Of a stretch of DNA of 64,000 bases, positions 1 to 8,117 are shown piece after piece (the stretch's first letter is position 1; every line of letters starts with the position of its first letter). Source of the stretch: Idiomarina abyssalis (GTDB lineage Bacteria > Pseudomonadota > Gammaproteobacteria > Enterobacterales > Alteromonadaceae). Where the stretch lies: NCBI RefSeq assembly GCF_900116625.1, contig NZ_FPBE01000006.1, positions 62,001-126,000 on the forward strand. The letters are read 5' to 3'. A program made the position numbers and the translations under genes. The notes under the pieces are model-generated. The model was not told where the DNA came from and ran no database searches. It saw nothing but the letters and a program-made list of their open reading frames with translations.

Positions 1-1
1 T

Positions 2-160
2 ATCGATCAACCGGTAAAACTGATTATGGGGCAGAGGGTTTGCTTAGGAACCTGCCGTGGGATTGATGAGAACGGTGCTTTACTCGTAGAAGATGAGCAG
101 GGCGTACGTCGCTATTTTGGTGGTGAAGTTTCATTGAGGGCGCAAGATGCTATTAATTGA
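2..160 (+). CDS. birA: BirA, biotin-protein ligase / biotin repressor (3' end only)
   Basis: Only the last 52 codons are present, entering from the left edge and ending in TGA. The family attaches biotin to the carboxyl carrier protein of acetyl-CoA carboxylase and, in bifunctional members, represses biotin genes. The visible part is the small C-terminal beta-barrel domain, with the pattern PVKLIMG, then CRGIDENGALLVED, then GGEVSLR, which closely follows the end of E. coli BirA. Whether an N-terminal DNA-binding domain exists cannot be seen. The stop overlaps the start of coaX by 14 bases, the common birA-coaX arrangement, so the two are probably translated from one message. Confidence 0.88.
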   Translation: MDQPVKLIMGQRVCLGTCRGIDENGALLVEDEQGVRRYFGGEVSLRAQDAIN

Positions 161-935
161 TGCCGGTAATACCCGCAGTAAATTTGCCTGGTGGGATACT
201 GACACCGACGAGATTGAAATACTGGGTGCGATACCTCACCAAAGTTGGCTTAATGACTTGAGTCATTCGCTAAAAGAGCTATTGCTGGAAGTGATCAGTA
301 ACCAACAAATTCAGCACGAGCAAAAAGCCATAGGTTGCAGCGTTGCTGCGGTACAGGTGATGGACACCCTGAATAGCTCACTGGCGGAGCTTGGTATCAG
401 TGTTGTCTGGCAAAAAACGAAAGCGGAACAGGCCGGAGTCATTAACGGCTATGGTGAACAAGCTGAGCGTCTGGGTTCTGATCGCTGGATGGCATTACTT
501 GGCTGTCACGAGCAAATTCAAAAGAATGCCTTGATAGTAGATGCCGGTACTGCATTAACGATTGACTGGCTGAGAGCTGACGGCCGACATCTGGGAGGCT
601 GGATAGTCCCCGGACGGCAGCTCATGCTAAATGCCCTTGGCCAGGGAACAGCGAATTTAAAAGGTATTACGGTAGACGACATTGAGCGTGACGGGCTTGC
701 GGCCGGGCAAAATACCTTTGACGGTATTGCTCAGGGAACGGAAGCTGCGCTCACAGGCGCTATTGCACAGGCTATTCAGTTATCTCGGGAGCATTTCTCG
801 CAAGAGTCTTTTGATGTCGTTGTTACCGGTGGCGATGGTGAGCATTTAATGCGAACCTTGTCTGGTAAATTTCGTCGTTATGACGATTTGTTGTTTAAGG
901 GTTTGCGACTCTGTGCCGATAACCTAAACAGTTAA
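147..935 (+). CDS. coaX: Type III pantothenate kinase CoaX
   Basis: Catalyses the first step of coenzyme A synthesis, phosphorylating pantothenate in the cytoplasm. The 262 residues show the family's ASKHA-fold signatures: an N-terminal phosphate-binding loop with DAGNTRSK at residues 5-12, a GYGEQAERLGSDRW segment near 101-114, a second phosphate loop DAGTALTID at 132-140, GGWIVPG at 150-156 and VTGGDG at 226-231. Length is normal for type III enzymes, which are not inhibited by CoA and often require a monovalent cation. It overlaps the end of birA and probably shares its transcript. No CoaA-type kinase is visible in the window. Confidence 0.95.
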   Translation: MLLIDAGNTRSKFAWWDTDTDEIEILGAIPHQSWLNDLSHSLKELLLEVISNQQIQHEQKAIGCSVAAVQVMDTLNSSLAELGISVVWQKTKAEQAGVINGYGEQAERLGSDRWMALLGCHEQIQKNALIVDAGTALTIDWLRADGRHLGGWIVPGRQLMLNALGQGTANLKGITVDDIERDGLAAGQNTFDGIAQGTEAALTGAIAQAIQLSREHFSQESFDVVVTGGDGEHLMRTLSGKFRRYDDLLFKGLRLCADNLNS

Positions 936-972
936 ACCTTTAGGTAAATTCAGAGAGAGCACAGGCAACTTT

Positions 973-1599
973 ATGAAAATAGTCATTCCAATGCTGATTG
1001 CTGTAGCCGGACTGACCGCAGTGCACAAAGCGCAGGCGCAGGACGTTGAGGCTGTGCAACTGTACTCAGACGCCGAACTTGTTGAGATGTTTGCAACCAA
1101 CGCGCATCTTAAACGAGTACGCGATACCGACCGCTGCCAGCTGGCGCAGGATATTGAAGCTCAGGCAGAGCTCGAGCGTCGTCCAACGTATCAGTTCTTA
1201 TATGGCGACATGATGGCCTGGGGCGTCTGTTATGACCGTGACCCTGAACTTGGCCTGCTTTATATGGAAAAAGCGGCTCAGCATGGCTTACTGGAAGCTC
1301 TGGAGCAGTTGGGGCGCTATTATCATGAAGGAGTTCTGGTTCAAAAGGATATTGACCGCGCCATTTTGTATCTTCGTGAAGCTGCTTCGCTAGGGAATTT
1401 GCCGGCGCAACGACGCTTTGCTGAGATCTTGCTAGCGGATAAAGGCAGCCCGTATGACTACGAAAAGGCCTATCATTGGTTACATAATGCGATAACAGCA
1501 AACCAGGGCACCTATCAGGATATTGAGCAAAAACTGGCAAAGCTGGCTGAGAGAATGCCACCTTCGGTCGTTGAAAAAGCAAAAAGGCCACTGGATTAG
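973..1599 (+). CDS. motX: MotX-type sodium flagellar motor protein (Sel1 repeats)
   Basis: MotX is a periplasmic T-ring component that, with MotY, holds the PomAB stator around sodium-driven polar flagella. The 208-residue product has a signal peptide ending near residue 22 (AQA then QDV), a stretch resembling Vibrio MotX (FLYGDMMAWGVCYDRD near residues 75-90), Sel1-type helical repeats over about 85-160 (LGRYYHEGVLVQKD, LREAASLGN), and the MotX-like tail RMPPSVVEKAKR. Two cysteines, in DRCQLA and GVCYDR, fit the disulfide-bearing family. No flagellar gene lies beside it; isolated motX genes also occur in other gammaproteobacteria. A generic Sel1 protein is the alternative, but similarity over the full length favours MotX. 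Confidence 0.82.
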   Translation: MKIVIPMLIAVAGLTAVHKAQAQDVEAVQLYSDAELVEMFATNAHLKRVRDTDRCQLAQDIEAQAELERRPTYQFLYGDMMAWGVCYDRDPELGLLYMEKAAQHGLLEALEQLGRYYHEGVLVQKDIDRAILYLREAASLGNLPAQRRFAEILLADKGSPYDYEKAYHWLHNAITANQGTYQDIEQKLAKLAERMPPSVVEKAKRPLD

Positions 1600-1607
1600 T
1601 GGCCTTT
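1583..1607. terminator. Bidirectional hairpin terminator between motX and nspC
   Basis: A perfect 10-base stem (AAAGGCCACT at 1583-1592 with AGTGGCCTTT at 1598-1607) and a 5-base loop. It overlaps the motX stop codon and lies just beyond the nspC end. T-rich bases follow on both strands, so it can serve both converging genes. Confidence 0.75.
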
Positions 1608-1634
1608 GTTTGAGTTGCGCAAGTTTACTTGTGC

Positions 1635-2768
1635 TTAAGACAAGCGGTTGCGGAAATCTTCGTAACTAAATTGCCGTACACAGTCAAACTGACCACTTTC
1701 CCGTAAAATACCAATAGCCGGATGCTGAACGCCGTTAAAGAAGGATGTCTTCACCATGGTGTAGTGCATCATGTCTTCAAAAACTAAACGGTCACCAACA
1801 GCCAGAGGCTGATCAAAACTGTACTCACCGATAACGTCCCCGGCTAAGCAACTGTTGCCACCTAAGCGGTAACTGAAGGCTTTTTCGGCGGGTAAGCCTG
1901 CGCCGGTAATGACCGGGCGATATGGCATTTCCAGCACGTCCGGCATGTGAGCCGTTGCTGAAATGTCCAGTAAAGCGATTTGTCCCTGGTTCTCAACAAT
2001 ATCCACCACTTCGCAGACCAGCGGACCGGTTTGCCAGGCCACTGCCGAGCCAGGCTCCAGTATCACTTGCAGATCATAAGTTTCGCGCAAGCGTTTCAGC
2101 TGCTTTATCAGGTGATCAACATCGTAGCCCTGACGGGTCATGAGATGCCCACCGCCTAAGTTCAGCCACTTCATTTGTTTCAGCTGTTCGCCAAAACGAC
2201 TTTCAACAGCATCAAGTGTGCGCTCAAGAGCAAACGAGTCGCACTCGCAGAGATTGTGCACATGCAGACCTTCCACTCCGGTTAAGTCCTGCTGCTGAAG
2301 CTCGCTGGCGCGAATCCCCAGACGTGAACCGGGAGCACTGGGATCATAAAGCTCGGTTTCTGCTTCCTGATGCTCCGGGTTAATACGAAGACCAATAGAA
2401 ACACCGACAGCTGCAGTTTGTTCACGGTATTTATGCCACTGAGAAATACTGTTGAAGGACAAGTGATTGACCAACGGCAATAGCTCGTCGATGTCTTCTT
2501 GTTTATAAGCTGGCGCATAAGCGTGAACTTCGCGTGAAAACTCTTCCGCTGCCAGCTTTGCCTCCCAGACAGAGCTGGCTGTGCAGCCTTTCAGATACTG
2601 ACGGATAAGCGGAAAGGCCGACCACATGGCATAGCCTTTCAGTGCCAGAATAATGTCAGCACCACTTTGCTCTTGCACCTTTTGCATCAGCTCCAGGTTC
2701 TTGCGCAGCAGTTTTTCATCCAGCACATAGCAGGGAGACGGAATTTCCGGCGATGTATATTGGCTCAT
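1635..2768 (-). CDS. nspC: Carboxynorspermidine / carboxyspermidine decarboxylase NspC
   Basis: PLP enzyme of the alanine-racemase fold that decarboxylates carboxyspermidine or carboxynorspermidine to spermidine or norspermidine. The 377 residues have the PLP lysine in ALKGYAMWS (K44), a LNLGGGH phosphate-binding segment near 202-208, LEPGSAV near 237-243, and a C-terminal GNSCLAGDVIGEY stretch typical of this decarboxylase group. It lies 15 bases downstream of the synthase gene that makes its substrate, so the pair forms an operon. Norspermidine and spermidine are known to influence biofilms in Vibrio; here only the chemistry is inferred. Confidence 0.93.
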   Translation of the reverse strand: MSQYTSPEIPSPCYVLDEKLLRKNLELMQKVQEQSGADIILALKGYAMWSAFPLIRQYLKGCTASSVWEAKLAAEEFSREVHAYAPAYKQEDIDELLPLVNHLSFNSISQWHKYREQTAAVGVSIGLRINPEHQEAETELYDPSAPGSRLGIRASELQQQDLTGVEGLHVHNLCECDSFALERTLDAVESRFGEQLKQMKWLNLGGGHLMTRQGYDVDHLIKQLKRLRETYDLQVILEPGSAVAWQTGPLVCEVVDIVENQGQIALLDISATAHMPDVLEMPYRPVITGAGLPAEKAFSYRLGGNSCLAGDVIGEYSFDQPLAVGDRLVFEDMMHYTMVKTSFFNGVQHPAIGILRESGQFDCVRQFSYEDFRNRLS

Positions 2769-2783
2769 GCGTTGTCTTCTCTG

Positions 2784-3983
2784 TTACTTCTCAAATGGCT
2801 TGTCGCATTCCTGAACCTGCCATGGCAGGCCATATTTATTAAGGCGCTCCATGAATTCATCCGGGTCAAACTGTTCCATATTCCAGACACCGGGCTCCAT
2901 CCAATGACCCTGCAACATCATCGATGCGCCAATCATGGCCGGTACGCCAGTAGTGTAGGATACCGCCTGAGCGCCCACTTCTTTGTTAGTTTCGGCATGG
3001 TCACAGTTGTTGTAGATGAAGATGGTCTTTTCCTGACCGTCTTTCATTCCTGTCACATAAGTACCAATACAAGTTTTGCCGGTGTAGCCTTCTGCCAGAG
3101 AACCCGGGTTAGGTAGCACGGCTTTTAAAAACTCCAGCGGTACAATTTTTTTGCCTTCAAACTCTACCGGCTGGATAGAGGTCATGCCAACGTTTTCAAG
3201 TACGCGTAGGTGAGTCAGGTATTGATCGCCAAAGGTCATCCAGAAGCGTGCGCGTTTAATGGTCGGGAAATGCTTAACCAGCGACTCTAACTCTTCGTGG
3301 AACAGCAGGTAAGAAGGGCGCACGCCAACATTAGGGTAGTCCAGATCTTTACGAACACTGATAGGATCTGTTTCGTGCCACTCGCCGTTTTCCCAGTACT
3401 TCCCTTTTTGGGTAATTTCGCGAATATTAATTTCCGGGTTAAAGTTGGTGGCAAAGGCCTGACCGTGGTCACCACCGTTACAGTCAACAATGTCCAGGTA
3501 ATGGACTTCATCAAAGTAATGCTTAGCGGCATAGGCGGTAAAGACGTTGGTTACGCCCGGATCAAACCCGGCTCCTAATAACGCCATTAAGCCTTTTTCT
3601 TTGAAACGTTCCTGATAAGCCCACTGCCATGAGTATTCAAATTTGGCTTCGTCTTTTGGTTCGTAGTTTGCGGTATCAAGGTAGTGCACGCCGGTTTCCA
3701 GACAAGCGTCCATGATAGGTAAGTCCTGATACGGAAGTGCGACGTTAATAACCAGTGACGGGTTAATGCCACGGATGAGCTCAGCCACTTCTGCTGAATC
3801 ATCGGCGTCTACCTGATACACACCAACAACGCGGTCTTTACCCGCTTTTTCCTGCAACGCCTGACATTTTGACAGGGTACGGCTGGCCAGGTGAATCTCA
3901 GAGAATACTTCCGGCAGGCCCGCACATTTTTGTACGACTACGCCAGCAACACCGCCGGCACCAATAATTAGAACTTTAGACAT
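2784..3983 (-). CDS. Carboxynorspermidine / carboxyspermidine synthase
   Basis: Saccharopine-dehydrogenase-family enzyme that reductively joins aspartate semialdehyde to putrescine or 1,3-diaminopropane using NADPH. The 399 residues start with a Rossmann nucleotide loop (LIIGAGGVAGVVV, residues 5-17), and the body carries family-typical blocks such as LLGAGFDPGVTNVF and DCNGGDHG. A GGATAG ribosome site precedes the ATG. First gene of the pair with nspC. The usual third Vibrio gene, a diaminobutyrate aminotransferase/decarboxylase fusion, is not adjacent; the next gene upstream encodes a peptidase. Confidence 0.92.
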   Translation of the reverse strand: MSKVLIIGAGGVAGVVVQKCAGLPEVFSEIHLASRTLSKCQALQEKAGKDRVVGVYQVDADDSAEVAELIRGINPSLVINVALPYQDLPIMDACLETGVHYLDTANYEPKDEAKFEYSWQWAYQERFKEKGLMALLGAGFDPGVTNVFTAYAAKHYFDEVHYLDIVDCNGGDHGQAFATNFNPEINIREITQKGKYWENGEWHETDPISVRKDLDYPNVGVRPSYLLFHEELESLVKHFPTIKRARFWMTFGDQYLTHLRVLENVGMTSIQPVEFEGKKIVPLEFLKAVLPNPGSLAEGYTGKTCIGTYVTGMKDGQEKTIFIYNNCDHAETNKEVGAQAVSYTTGVPAMIGASMMLQGHWMEPGVWNMEQFDPDEFMERLNKYGLPWQVQECDKPFEK

Positions 3984-4055
3984 GAATGCTATCCTTCACA
4001 GAAATCTTTTAACTAATAAAGTTGCTGCGAAAGATAGCATATTTTTATGGAATCA

Positions 4056-6212
4056 TCATTCAGAAGCGTTGCTTTGTGCTGCCTCGGAATCCATACCTAA
4101 ATGCTTATGTAAAAATGCCCAGTTTTCGGCATGTTCTTCAATGCGCATCCAGGTTGGTGTGCCGGCACCGTGTCCGGCCCGGGTTTCTACGTTTAATAAT
4201 ATTGGGTTGTCGCAGCTTTGGTCTCGCTGCAGTGCTGCTGCAAATTTATAACTGTGCCAGGGGACAACTCGGTTGTCGTGATCACCCGTAGTAATAAGGG
4301 TTGGCGGATAACAGGTACCACTCTCTGTATTGTGAACAGGGGAGTACTCGTACAATGTCTTAAAGTCTTCCTCGTTTTCGCTTAGACCAAACTCACTACT
4401 CCAGCCTCTGGCATTCGCGCTGGGAAGCTGATACCTCAGCATATCCAGCACGCCAACAGCCGGAAGAGCCGCAGCAAAGAGTTCAGGTCGCTGAACCATT
4501 GTTGCTCCTACCAGTAAGCCACCGTTACTGCGCCCCTGAATAGCCAGTTTGTCTTTATTCGTGTAGTTATTATTTATTAGCCATTCGGCCGCGGCAATAA
4601 AGTCATCAAATACATTTTGCTTGTTTTCTTTAGTGCCCTGCTGATGCCATTTTTCGCCGAACTCACCGCCACCTCGTAAGTTGGGAATGGCCAGTACGCC
4701 GCCCATTTCCAGCCAGACAACACGAGTTGTATCGTAGCCGGGAGTGAGGGAAATATTGAAACCGCCGTAACCATATAACAGCGTCGGATTGTTACCATTC
4801 AGTTCCAGGTCTTTATGATGAACAAGGAACATAGGCACTTCGGTGCCATCAGCACTGTTATACACCACTTGCTCGGTTGTATATTGGTCTAAACTCGCTG
4901 GCACCTCGGTTTCATACCAAAGGGTTGTGCGCTGTTGTTCTGGTTGGTAACGATACACTTTGGCCGGCTCGGTAAAACCTTTAAACGTGAAGAATGTATC
5001 CGGCGCTTTGTGGCTGCCCTTAAAACCGTCAATTGAGCCAATACCCGGTAAAGCAAGCTCCTGCAGCATCGTTCCCTCGATATCAAAGATAGCCACCCGC
5101 GAGCGAGCCGACTGCAGGTAGTGAGCAAACAGCTGTCCACCTACGGCGCTGACCTCTTTTAAGGTATGAGTTTTAGGTGCAATAATTTCTGTCCAGTTTT
5201 CGGGAGCCGGTTGCTCAGGGTCAACGGCAATAACCTGGCCAGTTGGTGCGCCATTTGTGGTTTTAAAATAAAGCTTTCCGTTGTGACTGGTAACATATTG
5301 GTATTGCCCGTCCCACGCTGTGAACAAGCTCTTAAAGGGCGCGTCTTCCTGTGCTAAAGGTCGCACGTATACCGCGTTGGCATCATAGCCTTTGAATACA
5401 TCAACGAGTAAGTACTGGCCGTCGTCAGATATTTTTGGATAAGGGTTCCAGCTTGGTTTTTTATCAAAAGCAAAAATGAGCTCATCTTCACTTTGTTTGG
5501 TTCCCAGCTTGTGGAAATAGACACTGACCGGCTTTGAGTCATCAAAGCTTCCGTCTTCTTTTTGCGGATAACGGCTGTAATAAAAACCACGCTCGTTAGG
5601 CAGCCATGCCACCTCACTAAATTTCACTCCTTTAATCAGATCGCTGGTGTCTTTTCCTGATTGAATATTACGGACTTTTATCTGTGTCCAGTCACTGCCC
5701 CCGTCAGATAGTGCGTATGCCACGTATTTTGCCTGTGGTGAAACACTAATGCGGGCCAGTGAAACGGTACCGTCGTCGCTAAATGTATTAGGGTTAATCA
5801 GTACATCCGGTGCGCTGCTTAGGTCGGTCATAGTATAGAGAACGGCTTGGTTTTGCAGCCCGTCGTTGGAGAAATAGAAGTAACGATCAGCATAGCGAAA
5901 GGGCGTACTCACTTTTTCGTAGTTCCAAAGCTCCGTCATTCTGTCTTTAATGTTCTGAAATTGAGAGTAGTCCTGAAGCGCTGGTGTTGATAGCTGGTTT
6001 TGCTCGTTAACCCAGTTCTCAACTTCTTGGTTGTTTTGTTCTAACCAACGATAAGGGTCTTCCACCAGAGTCCCGTGGTAGTTATCTTGTTGATCAACGG
6101 TTTTTGTTTCCGGGTAAGGGCCTTCAGGTTGTTCTTTCTCCTTTTCAAAAGAACTACAGGCGCTCAGTATCAGCACAGTAGAACAAGCAATAAAAACCGA
6201 ATAACGAGTCAT
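4056..6212 (-). CDS. Prolyl oligopeptidase family serine peptidase, lipoprotein (S9A)
   Basis: Cleaves after proline in short peptides. The 718-residue product begins with a lipoprotein signal and lipobox LSAC (modified Cys19), so it is probably membrane-anchored on the periplasmic side or outer membrane. Residues about 80-430 form the seven-bladed propeller, and the C-terminal alpha/beta hydrolase has the nucleophile in GRSNGG (Ser562), an acidic residue in DHDNRV (about Asp646) and the histidine in RAGHGAG (His681). The triad is complete, so it should be active. AGGAATCTCTACC precedes the ATG. It stands between tmcA and the polyamine pair on the same strand and may use its own promoter in the 65-base gap upstream. 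Confidence 0.93.
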   Translation of the reverse strand: MTRYSVFIACSTVLILSACSSFEKEKEQPEGPYPETKTVDQQDNYHGTLVEDPYRWLEQNNQEVENWVNEQNQLSTPALQDYSQFQNIKDRMTELWNYEKVSTPFRYADRYFYFSNDGLQNQAVLYTMTDLSSAPDVLINPNTFSDDGTVSLARISVSPQAKYVAYALSDGGSDWTQIKVRNIQSGKDTSDLIKGVKFSEVAWLPNERGFYYSRYPQKEDGSFDDSKPVSVYFHKLGTKQSEDELIFAFDKKPSWNPYPKISDDGQYLLVDVFKGYDANAVYVRPLAQEDAPFKSLFTAWDGQYQYVTSHNGKLYFKTTNGAPTGQVIAVDPEQPAPENWTEIIAPKTHTLKEVSAVGGQLFAHYLQSARSRVAIFDIEGTMLQELALPGIGSIDGFKGSHKAPDTFFTFKGFTEPAKVYRYQPEQQRTTLWYETEVPASLDQYTTEQVVYNSADGTEVPMFLVHHKDLELNGNNPTLLYGYGGFNISLTPGYDTTRVVWLEMGGVLAIPNLRGGGEFGEKWHQQGTKENKQNVFDDFIAAAEWLINNNYTNKDKLAIQGRSNGGLLVGATMVQRPELFAAALPAVGVLDMLRYQLPSANARGWSSEFGLSENEEDFKTLYEYSPVHNTESGTCYPPTLITTGDHDNRVVPWHSYKFAAALQRDQSCDNPILLNVETRAGHGAGTPTWMRIEEHAENWAFLHKHLGMDSEAAQSNASE

Positions 6213-6277
6213 GGTAGAGATTCCTGGTGAAGTTCTGTGTTGATGATAGAAAGTTGTAACGAAAACAACAAGTCACA

Positions 6278-8116
6278 TTAGCGCAGTGCTCGTATGTCTT
6301 TACACAGTTTTTCGTTAGCTTGCCGCTGCGAAAGCCCGCCCCAGACTTGGCCGAGTTGTTTCAGTGTTATATCTGGCTTGCAGATCAACGATGTTAATGT
6401 GTGGTCGGGATGTTGCCAGTAAAGCCACTGTGCTAAGGCAAAATGCGCGGCATCGAAGGGAATTATATGGCGAGTATAGGCATCGATAATCAGGGCTCTT
6501 ATTTCGCTAAGATTTTCGGTGGAAGCTAACGCAGCTATATCTTTAGACAGCCACTGTAACTGCTGCTGCCCCCACGCACTGAGGCGTTGAAACTGTTGCG
6601 AATTGTTGGTGCTAAGCGGGTATGCATAAATAGCAGCAGGGCGGGCGGAAACGGAATCAATACGACTGCTTATACGCCATGGCGCGTAATTGTTATTTTG
6701 CCAAAACGCATCTAACTCTGATGACCAGGCAAAACTGGTTCCTAATACTTGAAAGTGATTATCTCCGGCCCACGTGGAAATTTCAGCGAGTAATGCTGAA
6801 GCGTATTTGCGGCGACGCTTGTCGGCAGGTACTGCTATTCGGGCTACTCGTAACCAGGATAAATCGAAAGCCCATTCTTGTTGCAGGAAATAGCCGATAG
6901 CCTGAGGAAGTAAGTTACCTTTTGGACGGCGTCGCCCCTGTTTAATATCGTGCTTTAATGGTGCGTCAATAGGGCCTTCAGCCATTAACCAGGCAACAGC
7001 AGTAACTCTGCCTTGCTCAAGGCTATACGCAACTTTATGCAGCGGCTCGGTTAGTAAGAGGTTCAAGTCGTTAGGACTGCTTTGGTAGTGAGCATTTAGC
7101 AAGAGTTGAAAGCATTGTTGTAAGAGGCTTTCTTCGAGTTCAGACGCGTGCTTTATAAAGGTGCCTGTTATGGCTTCAGTTGAGGAAGCCAAGGGGCGTT
7201 TTTCGTCTAACAAAAAAGTTTCTGTTAGCCATTGTTCTAGTGGGTCATTGACGGGCCAGCGCATGGGCTGAGTCAGCTGGTGAATAGCAACTCCGGCCAG
7301 GTTTTTCTTTGCCCAGTCTGTAAAATGCACCGCAAAGCCACGGCCACAGCCTTCATATCCGGCTACTGTGGTGGCAAGCAGCCACGGTGTAAACTTTTGA
7401 CAAAGCCTCTCAGTTGCCCAAAGCGGCAGACCGGCGGCTTCATCAATAATTAACTGCTTGTCGGGGGCGTCTGGTTGTTCGAGAAGCTTATCCCAGGCGA
7501 CAAACTTAGCCTGAGGAGCTTGTTGCAGTAAAACTTTGGCGTTGGCTTTTCGTGGGGCGGTGACAATAACAGAGCTTTTATTCTTTGCATGGGCGAGAGC
7601 CTGCCCCAGTAAAGTACTTTTACCCCGTCCACGCTCAGCCGTTATGATGTGAGTTGTCGGCTCACTCTTAGCGCCTGAAACGGTCTCGTTAACGAGCTCC
7701 AAAATGTCACTTTGTTCCGATGTGAGTTTAAGCTTGTTACCTGCCGGTAAAGATTCAGTAGAGGTTTCAGGAGAAAGGTCAGCGACAGTATTGCTCCAGT
7801 GCTTCAAAGCAAAATATTCCATGCGCTGACTCATGGCATTGGGCTTTTCAGGTAGCAGTATCGATAAGAGCCCGCCGGCGGTTACCGTTCCGCAAAGCGC
7901 CGCAATGGCGTCAGCATGCAAACTGTCGCGGCAATCTATAAAGACACGTTCAAATTCATGGCCAAGGTAGTCACGATAACGTGAGAGCGCAGCATCTGCC
8001 CGTTTATCCTTGTCGGATAAATAGATAGAAAGGCCGGAGCGAGCCTGACAATGTTGTTGCCAAAGGCTCGCATCATGCAGCAGTTCAAGTTTTCTGTAAC
8101 CGCTGCGTTTAGACAT
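6278..8116 (-). CDS. tmcA: tRNA(Met) cytidine acetyltransferase TmcA
   Basis: Makes N4-acetylcytidine at the wobble base of elongator tRNA-Met, using acetyl-CoA and ATP. Three parts can be recognised over 612 residues: an N-terminal DUF1726-like region (about 1-140), a helicase-like ATPase with Walker A ERGRGKST near 161-168 and Walker B IIDEAAGLPLW near 219-229, and a GNAT acetyltransferase region (RVARIAVPADKRRRKYA, about 400-420) with a C-terminal tRNA-binding tail. The start follows the upstream transporter stop by one base, so translation is likely coupled. Length is close to the usual 650-670 residues, slightly short. Confidence 0.93.
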   Translation of the reverse strand: MSKRSGYRKLELLHDASLWQQHCQARSGLSIYLSDKDKRADAALSRYRDYLGHEFERVFIDCRDSLHADAIAALCGTVTAGGLLSILLPEKPNAMSQRMEYFALKHWSNTVADLSPETSTESLPAGNKLKLTSEQSDILELVNETVSGAKSEPTTHIITAERGRGKSTLLGQALAHAKNKSSVIVTAPRKANAKVLLQQAPQAKFVAWDKLLEQPDAPDKQLIIDEAAGLPLWATERLCQKFTPWLLATTVAGYEGCGRGFAVHFTDWAKKNLAGVAIHQLTQPMRWPVNDPLEQWLTETFLLDEKRPLASSTEAITGTFIKHASELEESLLQQCFQLLLNAHYQSSPNDLNLLLTEPLHKVAYSLEQGRVTAVAWLMAEGPIDAPLKHDIKQGRRRPKGNLLPQAIGYFLQQEWAFDLSWLRVARIAVPADKRRRKYASALLAEISTWAGDNHFQVLGTSFAWSSELDAFWQNNNYAPWRISSRIDSVSARPAAIYAYPLSTNNSQQFQRLSAWGQQQLQWLSKDIAALASTENLSEIRALIIDAYTRHIIPFDAAHFALAQWLYWQHPDHTLTSLICKPDITLKQLGQVWGGLSQRQANEKLCKDIRALR

Positions 8117-8117
8117 G

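Noticed and set aside
1109-1591. 160-codon minus-strand frame inside motX
   Set aside because: Shadow frame, rich in Pro, Arg and Ser, with no family signal; the plus-strand gene has a signal peptide and MotX motifs.
2667-3116. 149-codon plus-strand frame across the nspC / synthase junction
   Set aside because: Lies opposite two recognised genes and shows no domain pattern.
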